Positions 38,001 through 49,123 of a DNA stretch of 64,000 nt are shown in pieces. The stretch's first letter is position 1; every line of letters starts with the position of its first letter. Origin of the DNA: Scortum barcoo. Lineage: Eukaryota > Chordata > Actinopteri > Centrarchiformes > Terapontidae. The position numbers and the translations under genes are program-made. The stretch is from assembly GCA_023238725.1 (NCBI GenBank), contig CM041553.1, positions 7,029,001 to 7,093,000 of the forward strand, written 5' to 3'. The notes beneath the pieces were generated by a model. That model was not told the origin of the DNA and made no database searches. It worked only from the letters and a program-made list of their open reading frames with translations.

Positions 38001-41000
38001 CTGGCTGGTGCCACCAATGCCCATCTCCTACACGAAACAGAGAGCACATTGTGGCAGACGCCCGTAAATAACAGCTCTCAGATCACAATTCAAATTGGGT
38101 GAAGGAAGGCATGTGAATCCTGGGAAGAGACTCACGCTCTCTGAAACGCAGGGACCCTTGGTGGTGAGTGAAACACACGGTCCGATGGCCCCGCACACCT
38201 TCAGCTCCCTTGATGTCTACAAGAAAAGACACAGCATAAATTGAGCTCGTGCCGCAGATACTGTTAGATTAGCAAGTATTCAGAGCAAACACCGACATTC
38301 ATGATGACTCCAATGATTAAATCACTTCTTTACCTTGACATCCAGGATGCCTCCGAAGGCCATGCGGAAGTCTCCATTGTAGTCTTTGCTAAAGACTCTC
38401 TGGAAGGTCTGCTTGAACAGGGAGGTGTTGAAGGAGTCTCCCATCACAATGTGCCCCCTGTTAACACATCACAACAAATCCTTTATGATCGAAATGATTC
38501 TGATAAAAGGGCAATTGTGTGTTCACATTTAAACATCTTTAATAGGCAGTCGGATAAAATCTCACACCCTCAACTGATTAAACAGTAATTGCTGACGTAC
38601 CCGGTTAGATTAGATAAGCACTTCATCTCCAGCAGCCCAGTCTGGTCGAGGGCACAGGCGTAGATATCAATGCTGTGGCCATTTACTGCTGAGCGGTTGG
38701 CCAAGGCTTCGTAGTACTAGTGACACAAAAAAATGACAGGCTTAATGTCAGTGAACACACCCTCATGTATGTGTCTTTTACGTTTATTTTGGGGGGGGAC
38801 ATCAAGAGAGTTTATGACAACAAAAGAAATGCTGTAACAAAAGATTTCACACAGACAGGTCCTGTGTGAAATGCTGAGACTGGCTCACCTTGGTGGCTTT
38901 CTTCAGATGGCGAGCGTTGTCTTTCTGGATGTCGTGCCAGGAGCGGATGGGGGTTTTTAGCTCGTCTCCCACCACCATGCCAGGGCCCTGGGTGGGGGGC
39001 CCTCCAATGAACAGCATCACACGAGCCCCTGTGTTGGGGAAAGTACCCTGAGGATAAAGAGAGGTGGGATTGGATTTCAGTTAAGTGCAAGTATTGTTTA
39101 GCAGCGCCTCTGCTCAAGTTACCATCCAGAAAAACAAGCTTGTTATTATAACAGGATTTTGCCAAATGAAATTATGAAATACTGTGCCAAATCTGTTCAT
39201 TTGGGCTGTGAATATAAACAATAAGTACTAATGGACTGGTGACCTGGTTCTCAAATTAGCCATTTAAATAAGAGTGTTGGGGGAAGTTATGGCAGCCTTA
39301 TTCAAATAATGCAGATCACCTGTATGAATATAGCTGCAGGAATCAATTAGATGACATTTTAAAGACAAGTAAGAGTAGAGAATTGTGACTTGATAGCACT
39401 CAGTAAGGGTAAGTAGGTTTTACGTTAGCATGTACAACATAGCTATAAGCACAGAAAGGCATTGCCTAATTATGTTATCAAGTCTTTTAAAATAATTAAT
39501 AATAACAACATTCTAACAATTTTGTTTTTACATTATTCAACTGAAATTATGTATAAGGAGTATAATAAATCTGAATGAGGGCTTTTAGGGAATCACTCTG
39601 AGCACAGGGCAGACGTCACAGCCAACATTCACAACAAAGTCCATAGTCCAGAGTCTGAGAAAGTCAGAGACAGAGACATATGGAAGAGGGCCACACAGTC
39701 AAAGCCACTGGAGGGAGCTTTAAACATAATATTACAATGTGATAACAAGTTCTACAGCTCTGCGTAAATGGTGAGTCATTTATAATGGACAAAGTGTGCT
39801 CATTCACAAAGAACAAACAAATAGGGCAGCTAATGATGCATGCTAACCACTCCCGCACTTCTGATTTATACGTGAAAGACCCTTTCAACAAGTCAAATGC
39901 CTCTCAACAAATCAGTGAATCTGGAGACACTGAAAGAGCCAAATTTATTCTAATCAGGCCTCATCTCCTATCTGCTGAAGGAGAGTTCAGCGGTTGAATG
40001 ATCTGTTGCATCAGTTATATAACCACACAGATTAGCAGTAGGAGAAGAGAGGATAATGATGGTGGAGGGAAAAGACAGAAGGCAAACAAGGCACCAGCCT
40101 TTGAACTAACAAAGTGCACGTACTGTTCCTGCAGAAGACAGTTATCAGTCTCTATGTGCCTCTCTGTTACATGTGGCACAACGCTCTTCAAGAGGCTAAA
40201 GTTCAGGTTACTGTGAAGTGTGTGTGTCCGAGAATAAGATTTTTTACCCAGGTAAGGTTTGGATTAAGCTTGTGTTAACCAGAAGTGTAAGTTAGCACGT
40301 GATCCCGGTTCAGCATTATTTGTATCCACTTAATGTACAATATTGTATGTTTTTGCATTTGTACCTCAAGCAGACCAACAGCAACAGACAGTGCAACACC
40401 GGTGGAGCGGAGGGGACGTTTTCCCTGAGGGACTGGCCACGGGTCTCTCTGAAGCTCTCCCAGTAAGTCAGTCAGGTTCATATCGACTCTGTGCACAGGC
40501 TGGAGGAACCTGAATAGAAACACAAACACACCTTAGAGAAGACAAATTAAACTTTTGTACGATCTGCAAGATTGTGTGTTTTGAACTCTTGGAAACAGCT
40601 AACAACACTTGAGGACAAGTGGGAAGTGTTAATGCTCTTCCGTACTTGCAAGAGCCTGCAGCTTCCTGAGGTGCCGGAGGGCGACCTTGTTGTCCTGATG
40701 CTGCTGGCTTCATTAAACCCAGCATCTCCTGGAGCGCAAACACAAAAGAGAAAAACAAACATTGTTACATTCTTTAAGAACAAGCATCTCCTGGAGCGTA
40801 AACACAAAATAGAAAACTAAACATTGTTCAATTCTTTAAAAACAGTATCGCTTCAAGCAGTAGTCTGTGACCAAATACATGACTAGGAGTAATATAACCT
40901 CGATAATGTCCCATTATTTGTCTACAGTCTTACGAGTGTGACATTCATCTTGGCTTGGAACACCATAGATAGATATTTGTAAAGCCATACTGAAGGGCTT

Positions 41001-42703
41001 TATAGGGCTTTCCTATATTTACACATCTAATGTGCCTCTAATTTGCCCCCACACACCTGGATCTGTTTGGAGGTGAGGTCCTTGGTGCCCCTGAACACGT
41101 AGCTCTTGGCGATGCCCTCACAGCTGAGCTCATGGACCTGAACCATGCGTCCGAAAGTGATGAGGCCCACCAGGGCATTGGGCGGCAGCAGGCTGAGGGA
41201 CATCTGCAGGGACTCTTTGAGGGCCTGGAGGTCCTCCTCTTCCAAACATGTGTCCACCACATACAGGAAGATCAGAGGGGCCGGGGGTCCTCGCTGTAAC
41301 GAGGTGGGAGATCAACGTTACACTGTGGTGAAATCATAAGCTTCGTTTCCATTCACGTCGTCACACTGAAGAGCTGCTGCAGCTTATCTATATATGTTTA
41401 TTTTCCTTGTCTGCAAAATGAAAAATGTTTTGCCACAGAGAAATAGAAAGGAAGAGGCCAAATAAGTATTTACCATTTGGTTTGCTGTTTGTTAAATATG
41501 TTTCTAAAATACTGACACGACCAGAGAAACTGGTTCAGATTCAGAGGCATTGTTCAGATGTGTTAGAGTTGCAAGACAACACTGAACACATTGATTAGAA
41601 CTAACCCTATCCCAAAACAAACAAACAAAAACTCTCCACCAATGAAAAAATGTCAGGAAGCGTTAATATTCAGCTTTGCACAGTACAGCTTTAGTACAAA
41701 CAATCTCCATGCATAGGGCTGAGGTCAGAGTGCAGACATGTATGTAGTACTTACCTGTACTATGTACTCAATGGTAGAAAACTGTGGCATGAGTTCGGCT
41801 GGCTGGTTCACTTCTGATATGCCTGCATAGGAGGGAGGGAACTGCAGAGACAAAGAGACATAATAAACTAAAATACCCTGCCTGAGAAAGGAATGTAGCT
41901 TGTCCACATTATGTTATTCAGGCTGACATAAATCACAACAACATCACTATTTACCTGGTTTCTTTGGAAGCAGAAGTTGCACGCCCATATTTTTGCTCTG
42001 AAGTCAACTTGACTATAAAAGAGGGATCAAAACAATTTAGGGTTTGCATCAAGTTGGCATGAGAGTAGCTGAGACTAATAGTTGGCTACTCGAGGTGCAT
42101 TTGCAGCTCGTATGTACCACGCCTAATACTTATAACATCTCGGTATTTGGAAACGCTGAGGTGTTTAAAAAAAATATCCTAACACAGCAACAAATTTAAA
42201 TCCTCTCCATGCCATGTCAAGCATATTTCATCCATGTTTTCTCTTACTTGCTTGACAACAATAAAGAAATGTCAGAAAACACAGTTGGAAGTGGACAACT
42301 GTACAGATGTTAAACACAATTCCAATGTAAGAAAAGGAGACTAAATTACAAATCAATCAATACAATGGTCAAAATAAAGTATTAAACTTTGCCTTGCAGC
42401 TGAACAACAAAAACAATAAAACACACACACACAAAAAATGTAGACATGTGTAAGCAGAGGAAGTTTTTTCTGTTTAACTCACCACAGTGGGTTGAGCACT
42501 GCTTTACAGTTGGCCCGGCTGCACAGAACTGGTTCGTACTGGACCGGTGGCAGGTCAGGTCTCTCTTTGAGCGGTGTGAAGAGGCAGGACACTGGGACCA
42601 CTAGCCTGGTGGCTTCCAGGCGGCTGGACGGCCAGAGGTTCCAGCTGAATCTCACCCCATCCCTGTCCTCGTTCTGTTGGATGAACTCCTGGTAGGTCGC
42701 CAT
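35080..42703 (-). CDS. sec23b: COPII coat subunit SEC23B, complete, 18 coding exons
   Basis: Exons in transcription order: 42483-42703, 41955-42012, 41755-41841, 41057-41293, 40646-40728, 40365-40509, 38889-39047, 38601-38716, 38334-38457, 38136-38216, 37938-38027, 37557-37663, 37035-37188, 36754-36831, 36434-36595, 36199-36285, 35795-36016, 35080-35169; 2301 nt, 766 aa (human SEC23B is 767 aa by memory). Sec23 is the GTPase-activating subunit for Sar1 in the inner COPII coat, which forms ER-to-Golgi vesicles at ER exit sites. The N-terminal zinc finger has Cys61, Cys66, Cys85 and Cys88. The trunk region follows (IFLYVVDTCLEEEDLQALKE, VGLITFGRMVQVHELSCEG). The C-terminal gelsolin-like part holds the conserved HGGSQARFLLSK stretch with Arg717, the likely Sar1-stimulating arginine. 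The linker MLGLMKPAASGQQGRPPAPQ favours SEC23B over SEC23A. The 5' UTR is split by an intron. Confidence 0.94.
39048..40364 (-). other. sec23b: sec23b intron 6
   Basis: This 1.3-kb intron is AT-rich, and I see no other exon, RNA or recognisable repeat in it. Confidence 0.6.
40721..40844. repeat. sec23b: 62-bp tandem duplication across the sec23b exon 5 acceptor
   Basis: Two copies (40721-40782 and 40783-40844) share AGCATCTCCTGGAGCG at the left and an ACATTGTT...TTCTTTAA core, with about 10% differences. On the sec23b strand each copy contains an acceptor (CTCCAG) followed by the first bases of exon 5 (GAGATGCT). The right-hand copy is therefore a decoy acceptor 62 nt upstream of the true one; 62 is not a multiple of three. 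Confidence 0.85.
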
Positions 42704-44583
42704 CTCCGAGCTTCAGCAGAGAGAGAGAGCCCAGCAGACCACAGTGAGGTTATTATTCCAAAAGAAGAACTCGATATGGTCTCAGTGACTATGGTTCGCT
42801 GCAAGTCTAAGCTCCTTGCTGTGTTTCACTGGCTGCAGTGAATGCTCTTTATACAGGTGCTCCTGTCTCTCCCGTGCTAAAATAAGATGTACTTATTCAA
42901 AAGCATGACGCACAAATGTGTCATCAGGAAACCTGATCAGCGAGTTTTGCTGAGGAAGAGTGCAATGCAGAGGAATCCCAGTGGTATTTTTAGGCTCTAC
43001 CTTTGTTGGCGCGTCAGTGAAACATGAATGACAGCTTTAGTGAAGCATCAGAGATTCTGCTGTAGCAACCCAATACACTGCCCCTTTTCTCTGATATCAG
43101 AAGACCTTTATATTCCCTGAGTATTTCAACAATATTCCAGCAGGGTTACAAGGTGCATTTGAAAAGAGGACACAAACAAAAGTTATTGTCTTTTGTTGTT
43201 AGCTGTGCATAATGTGTCAGAGCGTACAGTATGATCTGTACTTCTTCAGGCCAGACAGCTGTATGCTAGGTAGTCCAATCTTCCATTTCTCATGACAACA
43301 GTGTTAAAGTCCTATGTGTATACAGACACTGTACATCTATAGTGTGTAAGCTGTGTGCACATACACGCCTGTGTACGTGTTTGTTTTTACAAGAGCAAAC
43401 AAGAAATGCTCTAAGTTGATCTAAGATGCTGTTAGAACCACTCTATTATCATTATTTCCTAAAATAATTGAGAAAAAACATATTAGGACTAGAAAGTGTC
43501 AGAAAATAGGGACAGATTCATCATATTTTTCCCAGAGTTCAATGTTTCATCTTCAAATAACAAGGCACAAGAAATTGAGCAACTCAGCGTTTTAAAGCTG
43601 GGACTCGGGATGTTTTGAATCTGTACTTGATAAAGGACGTTCAGTGATCAGTGTCTTATTAAAGCAGCTGGTGACCTAACTTTATCATCTCGGTCACCCA
43701 ATCACCTCATGAACTAATGGTTTCAGCTCTCATACTGCACCAGGTTTGTGTATACTTTTTGTTTTATAATTAAATTATATTAAACTGTTGCAGGCGCCAT
43801 TTACAGGCCTGAGTTAAGAAGCAACTCATTTCTCAGTAACTAAAAACACCTGTGACAAAAAGATGCACCCACTTTGTAACGTTACATGTGTATCTGTTTT
43901 TAAATATTCACTTTATCGCTGAAGTACATTTGCAAAGGAAGATGTCAAACAATTCCTAGTTTTATCATCTGCTGCTTTTCTGTCTCATTTGACGGTAAAT
44001 TGAATATCATTTTTAGTCTTTGAGGAGGACACTCGATGGTAAATGTAAAATGATGTAAAAGTGTAAAAGTTTTTTCTTATCGGCCCTATATAATGCAGCG
44101 GATGTGCGGGTGGAGGTGGGGGTGTTGAGGGTGTCTGAAAACGACTTTCCCCTTTTTGCTCTCTTTGGGAAAGTACTCTGAAAGCTCGAGATTTTCTCAA
44201 TCACAATTTTCAGCGACGTACACACACACTCACAACCTTTGACTCTAACTACAGGCCACGTATGATGTCTGATTAAATCCCACGGGTCATTTAATCAGAC
44301 AAGTTTAGCATTTTTCAGCATTTCTACTCATTCAAGTCGTTTTTTCGGTATCAGCTCTCGAAGACGAGGCCCGTAAAACTCAGTACAGCCACAGCGCAGC
44401 TCGTACAAACCGGATTAATGAGCAGCAGTTACGGTCCGTGTCCCCGTTACCTCCTTTAAGCTAACGCTGTGTGTTAGCCGGCCGGCGGAGCTAACGGTGA
44501 GTAGCATGAACTCCACTTCCTGCCCCTCCGTGAATGAAAGCGCACACCTGCTGTTCGGGGCTAAAATGAAGTCCACTGCTTAC
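42704..44583 (-). other. sec23b: sec23b 5' UTR intron
   Basis: The coding start exon has a plausible acceptor a few bases before the ATG (GCTGAAG at about 42711-42717). A good donor (AAAG|GTAAG) lies at 44583 next to a probable non-coding first exon. The intron between them contains no recognisable gene or repeat. Confidence 0.55.
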
Positions 44584-44690
44584 CTTTGTGTGTGATGTTG
44601 GGCCTCCGGTTTAGACAAGAGCGAAAGAGTCTGCGGTGTTCGGGACAAATTAGAGCATCTGGAGACGGACGTGAAGAGAGACGACGGGAT
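44584..44690 (-). other. sec23b: Probable non-coding first exon of sec23b
   Basis: The left boundary is set by a consensus donor on the minus strand. The right boundary (transcription start) is a guess based on the GC-rich promoter sequence that follows. No ATG continuing into the coding exon was found here, in line with a 5' UTR exon. Confidence 0.5.
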
Positions 44691-44726
44691 CACTCCCTGT
44701 CAGCCGGCCGCCGCACTTTACTATAA

Positions 44727-44848
44727 TGACGTGTTACTCCAAGTTCTGCCCTCTCCTATTGGCTCCTCTTCCCGTGACGTGGGCAGGGCAGGACGTGCTC
44801 TGCGTACGCACTGGAAGAGGGTGGCGATGGGAAATGAAGTTTACGTCA
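44727..44848 (-). promoter_or_regulatory. sec23b: sec23b promoter with CRE/UPRE-like sites and a CCAAT box
   Basis: Three TGACGT-core sites lie in about 120 bp upstream of the probable first exon: TGACGTGT at 44727-44734, TGACGTGG at 44775-44782 and TTACGTCA (reverse-strand TGACGTAA) at 44841-44848. A CCAAT box in sec23b orientation (plus-strand ATTGG) lies at about 44757-44761. TGACGTGG/A is the unfolded-protein-response element recognised by ATF6/XBP1-type bZIP factors, and CREB3-family factors bind similar CRE-like sites in secretory genes. The sites are seen; their use is inference. Confidence 0.5.
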
Positions 44849-44899
44849 TCCGTGACATGCCCCAGAGATTAGTGACGGAGTTGTAGTAGTATTTGTCCT

Positions 44900-46022
44900 G
44901 TAATGACAGAGTTGTAAAGGGTGTTAACGTGTGATTAGACGATGATTACCTTTGTTACTCTCTTTGAAATAACTTCTAACAATCCATTTATAGTTTATTT
45001 ATAGTATATCCTTATATCCATAAGGCCCCTCTGATTTATTTATAGTATATCCAGCTTCTGCCTTATAAATTAGAGGGACTACTGTACCTCTGCTCTTGAC
45101 ATTTATTTTAAAGTTACTGTTCAGTAATATAGGTTTGAACTCTAATTTCACTTATTAATAATGATATATTTCTTCTCATAAAACAGAGGCTTCCTGTAAC
45201 AGCTGCTGGACTGTATGCCTGTTATATGGCTGAGTGGCAAAGTCATGTTGAAAAAAACATTCATTCAACTAGGATTTTATTTTAATTAATCTCCGTAATT
45301 AATAATTCAGCTTGACTGCACTTAGCTGAGAGTTTACATGCAGAGCTTATGATCCCCCCATCCATCCGTATGATCATCTTATAAAACATGCTGCACTGTG
45401 ATTTGCAGCCTGTAACAATAAATAAACTTTTTTTTTTTTTGGTTTGTTTGTGTTTTTTTTTCCTGCATCTTGAGGCTCATCCAACTGTCGACTGTTTAAG
45501 TCCTGTTCTCTCAGCCGGCCTTACTGCTTATTACTGCACACACTAAGACCAACACACAGTAAGCTGCCTCCGTGCACTGCTTTATGATCTCTCCACTTTC
45601 ACATCTCAAGGTCAGCAGCTGTCCGTGGTGCTGGACTCAAACTGTGACCAACTCCTGCTCGTGCTTGGCTCACATACTGGGACGTCTGGCATGACGTCTG
45701 CCCCGAAATGACTTGATGTAGGCCTACAGTAGCCTGCATCTTTGGAAACATATACTGGTGACAGAAAGTGGAAGAACAGACTTTCAGAGCTATAAACGAT
45801 TATTTTTAAACGAACAGTCTGTTGCTGGTGATGCTGATTGCATTATTCTGAAATTACTGCACCTTACAGTACACATTTGCAGGGATGCACCATCAGACTG
45901 GGAGAGATACCTGAAGCAAACCTGCGGGCTGAACTCTGCATCTCACAACAACGACTGCTCGGTGCGCCTTTGAGCATTGAGCGGCGCTGTAACCAAACTT
46001 CTGCTGTTGGAGCACGAACCCC

Positions 46023-46055
<33 letters not shown>

Positions 46056-46499
46056 GCTCCCTCCCTCCCTCCCTCTCCGCCGTGCACAGACTCTCTCCTC
46101 TCCCTCGCAGTGTGCTGGACCTACAGGCGGCAGGTGTGTGCGCCCACGGTCCGCCGGAGCCCCCCCACACTTTGGCCACATTATCTCGGAGCGGGTCTGG
46201 ATGCTGAACCGGGACGCTGACTCCGGCTGTGAGCAGGCTGCCTGCAGTCCACCGCGGCGGTGAGGATGTTGCAGTGATCCAGAGCGGAGCGCCTTCTCCT
46301 CCGCCGGCATCGTCAGCTGTTGCTCTAGCAGAGAGTGGAAGAGTCGGCAGCGAGAGACAAAAAGGCCAAACTATGCGACTGACTTTCTGCCGGTAACCGT
46401 TTTCCACCTCACGTCGACCGGGGAGCGGATGCGAGCGGAGGTCGCCGGCGAGCCTCTGACTATTTTCTGCTCTGTGTCGGTGCCGGAGGAGCTGTGCCA
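44900..46499 (+). promoter_or_regulatory. ccdc85a: ccdc85a upstream region and 5' UTR
   Basis: The left part (44900-45800) is AT-rich spacer with poly-T runs near 45430-45465 and no gene. From about 45900 the sequence becomes GC- and CpG-rich and is continuous with the ccdc85a start exon; it includes a (GA)n tract at 46025-46053. This is the probable CpG-island promoter and long 5' UTR. Many long open frames on both strands here are a by-product of GC richness and show no family resemblance. Confidence 0.5.
46025..46053. repeat. (GA)n microsatellite in the ccdc85a 5' region
   Basis: About 14 uninterrupted GA units, followed by CTCC repeats (about 46058-46075). A GAGA-type tract near a promoter. 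Confidence 0.85.
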
Positions 46500-49123
46500 A
46501 TGGAGAAGGCGACTCCGCCGCCCCAGCCCCAGCTCCAGCTGTCGATAGCGAAGACGGAAAGTCCGGCGGAGGACATCTCCGGGCTGACTGACGAGGAGCT
46601 GCTCAAGTGGACCAAGGAGGACCTGGTGCGGCGGCTGAGGCGCTCCGAGGCCGACAAGATGAGCGTGATCCTGGACCACGGCAATCTCATCCGGGAGGTC
46701 AATCGCAGCCTCCAACTGCACTTGAACGAGATCAGGGGGCTGAAGGTGAGGGGGCGCGCATCGGTGAAGGATGAGATCATAGGTTTGGAGCGCACCTGAG
46801 AGCGCGCATGGCAGGAGGGATGTTCTCTGCACACAACGAGTGAGAATAGGCGGCACCGGTGAAGTTCACTGTGCCATTGTGTAGGCCTGCATGAGGATCT
46901 GATGTGGGTGGTGTGCACAGAGGCTTTATGGGCATGCCTAACCGGAAGGCAGGCCAGTTTTCATTCAACTTTTGCTGGGGAGGTGGGAAAATCGGGGTTT
47001 TAAAGAGTTTAATTAACAAGGGAAATGACACTTGTGACTAAAATCCATGACAAAATGTATCATACAACTTCTCTTGAGAAACATAGACCTAGTAAAGCTA
47101 CTGTGTATGCTGGTGAGGTAGAAATTCATCGTCTCAGTACTGAAGTGCAGGGCACGTTCCTCTGTAGGTCTGCAGCTCTGTTCATGTGCCAGTGCTCAAA
47201 TGTGCTGTCCAGATTTCTCTCTGGCGTAGCTACACCTCACACACCTCACGCTCATCTACAGTACGTGCACCCTACAGTGCAACGTGGCATTTGCTTTGAA
47301 AGTATGTGCAAGCAGTCTCCTTTTCTGTTATTAAGCGGGGTATGGCACAAAGTCCAAGTCCACAATGTTTACAGTTAAAGTTGACACCAGGCCTGAGGTA
47401 GCCTCAGATGAAGCACAGAAGGGGGGATCATTTGCCTTTCCTGGAGACCTCGTCACCTCTCCGCCCATCCAAGCTGTCTAATTACACAAGAAAGAGCTGG
47501 AGGGAAAGAGAGGGAGAGTGCAGGGGAGGGAGGGGCGGGGAGGAATGAAGGGGGCTCATAGGGAGGTGAGGAAGGAATGTTTAAGTAAGCGTTGCTGGGT
47601 GTAAAACGTTTGGGGTGTGTGATTTCACTGCCCTAACCCAATCTTAATTCTGTGTGTGGCCTCTCCACCTCCTACAGAGCAGTCTAATCTTCATTATGTA
47701 CTTCACATTAAATGGTACACAGTGAGTCAGTGCTTTTTATGGGAAAGACAGGGAGGATTAGGATTTCATCTCATTATGACTGCATACAGTGCTTGACTGA
47801 TATCTAAAAGAGCACTGAAATGGGTTGAAATTGGACAATGGTTTCAGCGATTTAAGGGAGTTAAATTAATAGAAGACAAACTATTGTTTATTGTTTTGTA
47901 CCAAATCGAAAGCACATTTGTGATCTTTGTGCACTGATCAGCATTCTTATTTTATGATGCTTCCAAATGCTTCGGCCTCAGTCTAATTTGCCTCTCTTTT
48001 CCTCTTGCCTTCTCCTCCTCTCAGGACATTAATCAGAAGCTGCAGGAGGACAACCGTGAGCTGCGGGACTTGTGCTGCTTCCTGGACGATGACCGCCAGA
48101 AAGGCAAGCGTGTGTCCAGGGAGTGGCAGCGCTTGGGACGTTACAGTGCCAGCATCATGCGCAAAGAGGTGACCCTCTACCTCCAGAAACTCAAGGAGCT
48201 GGAGCTTCGACAGGAGGAGGTAATCCGGGAGAACCTGGAGCTGAAGGAGCTCTGCCTGCTGCTGGATGAGGAGAAGGGGGTGGTAGGTGGAGGAGGTGGT
48301 GGCATAGGTAGTGGAGGCGGAGGGGGTGTAGGGATGGGCGGGTGCCGCAACTCCATTGACAGCCAGAATAGTTTGCTGCTGGTGCCCGGGCATGGGCTCC
48401 TGATGAGAGACGTGGGGGACGGGAGCAGCACCTCCAGTGCAGGGAGCGCTGACAGCTCCGATCACCCTCACCACAAGCAGCCTCACCTGGCTCCAGGGGT
48501 GGGTGGGGTTGGTAGCGCTGGGGAAAAAGGGAGCCCTGAGCTTGTGCACAAACCCAGGTGTAGCAGCATCAGTGGAATAGGAGGCATAAGTGGAGGAGAA
48601 AAGGAGGTGTCCAGCCCTGAGCACCCTGCTGGGCGCCATCGGAGTACAAGCCTGGAGTACCCATACACCCTGCCCCAGCTCTGCCGGCCACGCTGCGGCT
48701 CCATATCCGTGCCTGACCACAGTCGAGTTATGCGGGGCCTCAGCCCTGAAAAATATGGGAGGAACGTGGGCCGACGCAGCCCGGAGCAGCACCCCAAGCA
48801 CCACAGCTCCGATCTCCTCCTGGGCCAGAGGCAGCACTTCCTGGGTCAGGGGGGCAGCGGGGAGCTCTATCAGAGGCACCACAGGAGCAGCATTAGCAGT
48901 ACTGGCTGTGGGAGCCCTGAGCCTCGACAGGCGTATTTAGGGACCACTGAGCACCATGAAAAGGGCTGCGTGGTCCAGGGGGGCAGCCCCGAAACTCATA
49001 GGCACCAATACAGTATGAGCCCTGATCATGTGAAGTTTGGCAGCCCTGTGAGAGAGGGGCAGAGGAGGCCCGCTGCAGATGAGCTGTCGCCACATCATCG
49101 GAGCATCTACAATGGCATGAATG
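46500..49123 (+). CDS. ccdc85a: Coiled-coil domain-containing protein 85A (ccdc85a), first two coding exons, 3' partial
   Basis: Exon 1 is 46500-46745 (82 codons) and exon 2 is 48025-49123, ending in phase 1 (donor GGTAAGT). Together they encode about 448 residues; the C-terminal exons lie beyond the window. The CCDC85/DIPA family has an N-terminal coiled-coil and is linked to adherens junctions and p120-type catenins. Conserved coiled-coil segments occupy about residues 25-175 (SDEELLKW-like DEELLKWTKEDLVRRLRR, HGNLIREVNRSLQLHLNEI, LCCFLDDDRQKGKRVSREWQ). A Gly-rich run (about residues 173-195) and a Ser-rich DGSSTSS segment follow. After them come about eight degenerate SPE/SPD motifs spread over the rest of exon 2, the hallmark that favours CCDC85A over CCDC85B/C. 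The ATG at 46500 has a good Kozak context (gccaATGG). Confidence 0.9.
46746..48024 (+). other. ccdc85a: ccdc85a intron 1
   Basis: 1.3-kb intron with donor AAG|GTGAGG and acceptor CCTCTCAG. A purine-rich GGGAGG stretch lies near 47500-47560. I see no other feature. Confidence 0.7.

Noticed and set aside
35080..42703. sec23a rather than sec23b
   Set aside because: The linker after MLGL (KPAASGQQGRPPAPQE) and the [20 protein letters not shown] stretch fit SEC23B better than the SEC23A sequence I recall. The distinction is by memory, not by a tree.
44757..44782. ER stress response element CCAAT-N9-CCACG upstream of sec23b
   Set aside because: Both half-sites exist, but in the wrong order with a 15-nt gap; only the TGACGTGG site is kept as a candidate.
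46494..46499. GTG start two codons before the ccdc85a ATG
   Set aside because: Non-AUG initiation is not needed; the ATG at 46500 has a good Kozak context.
45864..46918. Several overlapping 100-185 aa frames on both strands around the ccdc85a start
   Set aside because: They follow from GC richness and the GA repeat (runs of Ser-Leu or Arg-Glu); none has a recognisable domain apart from the exon 1 frame itself.
47983..48882. 299-aa minus-strand frame opposite ccdc85a exon 2
   Set aside because: It is the complement of a GC-rich coding exon whose plus-strand product is clearly CCDC85A; no family resemblance.
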